A stretch of 8,654 bases of DNA, from contig QFNA01000087.1 in NCBI GenBank assembly GCA_003248395.1, forward strand, positions 1-8,654. Direction: 5' to 3'. Of the stretch, positions 8,046 through 8,654 are shown piece by piece. The translations under genes and the position numbers were made by a program. A model generated the notes under the pieces. It was not told the DNA's origin. It worked only from the letters and a program-made list of their open reading frames with translations, and did no database searches. Positions within the stretch are counted from its first letter, which is position 1; each line of letters opens with the position of its first letter. The DNA is from Citromicrobium sp. Lineage in GTDB: Bacteria; Pseudomonadota; Alphaproteobacteria; Sphingomonadales; Sphingomonadaceae.

Positions 8046-8654
8046 TCAGGGTTCCGGCATTTCCACGATCCAGCGACGAACCGCCTCGGCGCCGTCGCGA
8101 TCGACCGTCGCCTTGCCAAGCTCGGGCATGGCAATGCCCGGCTCGGCGCTGAGCATGCGCTGCAAGAGGATCGATTTTTCAGGATGACCGGGGACAACGT
8201 CGTAGAGATTGTCGCCCGCCCCCCGGCCTCCAGCCCGCTGTTCGATGCCATCGCCCCTGGCCGGTGACAGTGCGCGCAATTGACGTCGAGATAGGCTCGC
8301 GCCGTCGCCTGAGTGCTGGCAGAAGCACGGCCTTCCCAGACCGGAAGCTCGTCGGAGCCCCCTGGAACGGTGCCCAGCATCGCTCCCAGCCATTCCGCCG
8401 ACAGATTGCGCACCTTCGGGCCGATCGGGACGACGTCGCCGTTCAAGCCATGGCATTCCTTGCACTGGTTCTTGTTCGGCACGCGATAGCTGATCGCCTC
8501 GCCTTGCGGCGTCGTTACCTCGACCCGCGCGCCGGCCACCGCTAGCTTCGCTTCGGTCTGCGCTTCGTCCCACAGATAGGGTAGTGCCAGCCAGCCGTCC
8601 GAGCGGTGGAGCAGGACGCGCGTCTCGATCAGGCGGCGATCCGGCCCCTCGCCG
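8046..8654 (-). pseudogene. C-terminal part of an SO2930/HNE_0200-family diheme cytochrome c, frameshifted
   Basis: The 5' part of the gene lies beyond the right edge of the window. The frame entering at 8653 reads GEGPDRRLIETRVLLHRSDG, then YRVPNKNQCKECHGLNGD with a first heme site CKECH (8450-8464), then DVNCAHCHRPGAMASNSGL with a second heme site CAHCH (8264-8278). Shortly after, at a run of six Gs (8219-8224), the recognisable sequence moves to another frame: GDNLYDVVPGHPEKS, then MPELGKATVDRDGAEAVRRW and stop at 8046. Adding one G joins the halves as NSGLEAGGAGDNLYDVVPG. Without it the first frame runs on to 8018 with unrelated sequence. The family is periplasmic and often encoded beside a beta-helix repeat protein; its electron partners are unknown. 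Both hemes and the C-terminal Met region survive, so this may be a sequencing error, a recent mutation or a slippage switch. Confidence 0.85.
8219..8224 (-). other. G6 homopolymer at the cytochrome frameshift
   Basis: The run reads as six Gs in the coding strand, inside GGCCGGGGGGCGGGCG. It is the point where the cytochrome reading frame breaks. A seventh G would restore the frame. Confidence 0.75.

Overview
The window reads as a piece of an alphaproteobacterial chromosome, most likely a sphingomonad of the Erythrobacter/Altererythrobacter kind. The grounds are the high GC content, the strong G/C bias at third codon positions, the protein families present (a sphingomonad-like CpaF, an entericidin lipoprotein, an ABA4-like membrane protein), and a promoter matching the alphaproteobacterial general-stress sigma factor EcfG. 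The assignment below class level is an inference from protein flavour.

Layout, left to right. Positions 105-1940 (minus) hold glmS, the first enzyme of UDP-GlcNAc synthesis. A 243-bp divergent spacer separates it from cpaF (2184-3710, plus), a secretion ATPase of the Tad/Flp pilus type that stands alone, with no other tad genes next to it. Its stop nearly touches the stop of a small two-helix membrane protein on the minus strand (3715-3939). That gene is divergent from a 42-residue entericidin-like lipoprotein (4055-4183, plus), which has a textbook EcfG promoter in front and a rho-independent terminator behind.

From about 7970 down to 4236 the minus strand carries a tight run of genes. They are an aspartate/glutamate racemase-family protein, a dGTP triphosphohydrolase (dgt), a NAD(P)-binding atypical SDR, an ABA4-like (DUF4281) membrane protein and a DUF938/UPF0585 methyltransferase. 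The last four are separated by -8, 7 and 16 bases and are probably one transcript. At the right edge (8046-8654, minus) is the C-terminal part of a diheme c-type cytochrome of the SO2930/HNE_0200 kind. Its reading frame is broken by one base in a run of six Gs; adding one G restores it.

Nothing here amounts to a clearly new system. There is no CRISPR array, insertion sequence, phage gene, rRNA or tRNA that I can recognise. The best leads are the EcfG promoter, the frameshift in the G run, the orphan cpaF, and the conserved-looking cluster joining a dGTPase, a reductase-like SDR, an ABA4-like membrane protein and an orphan methyltransferase.
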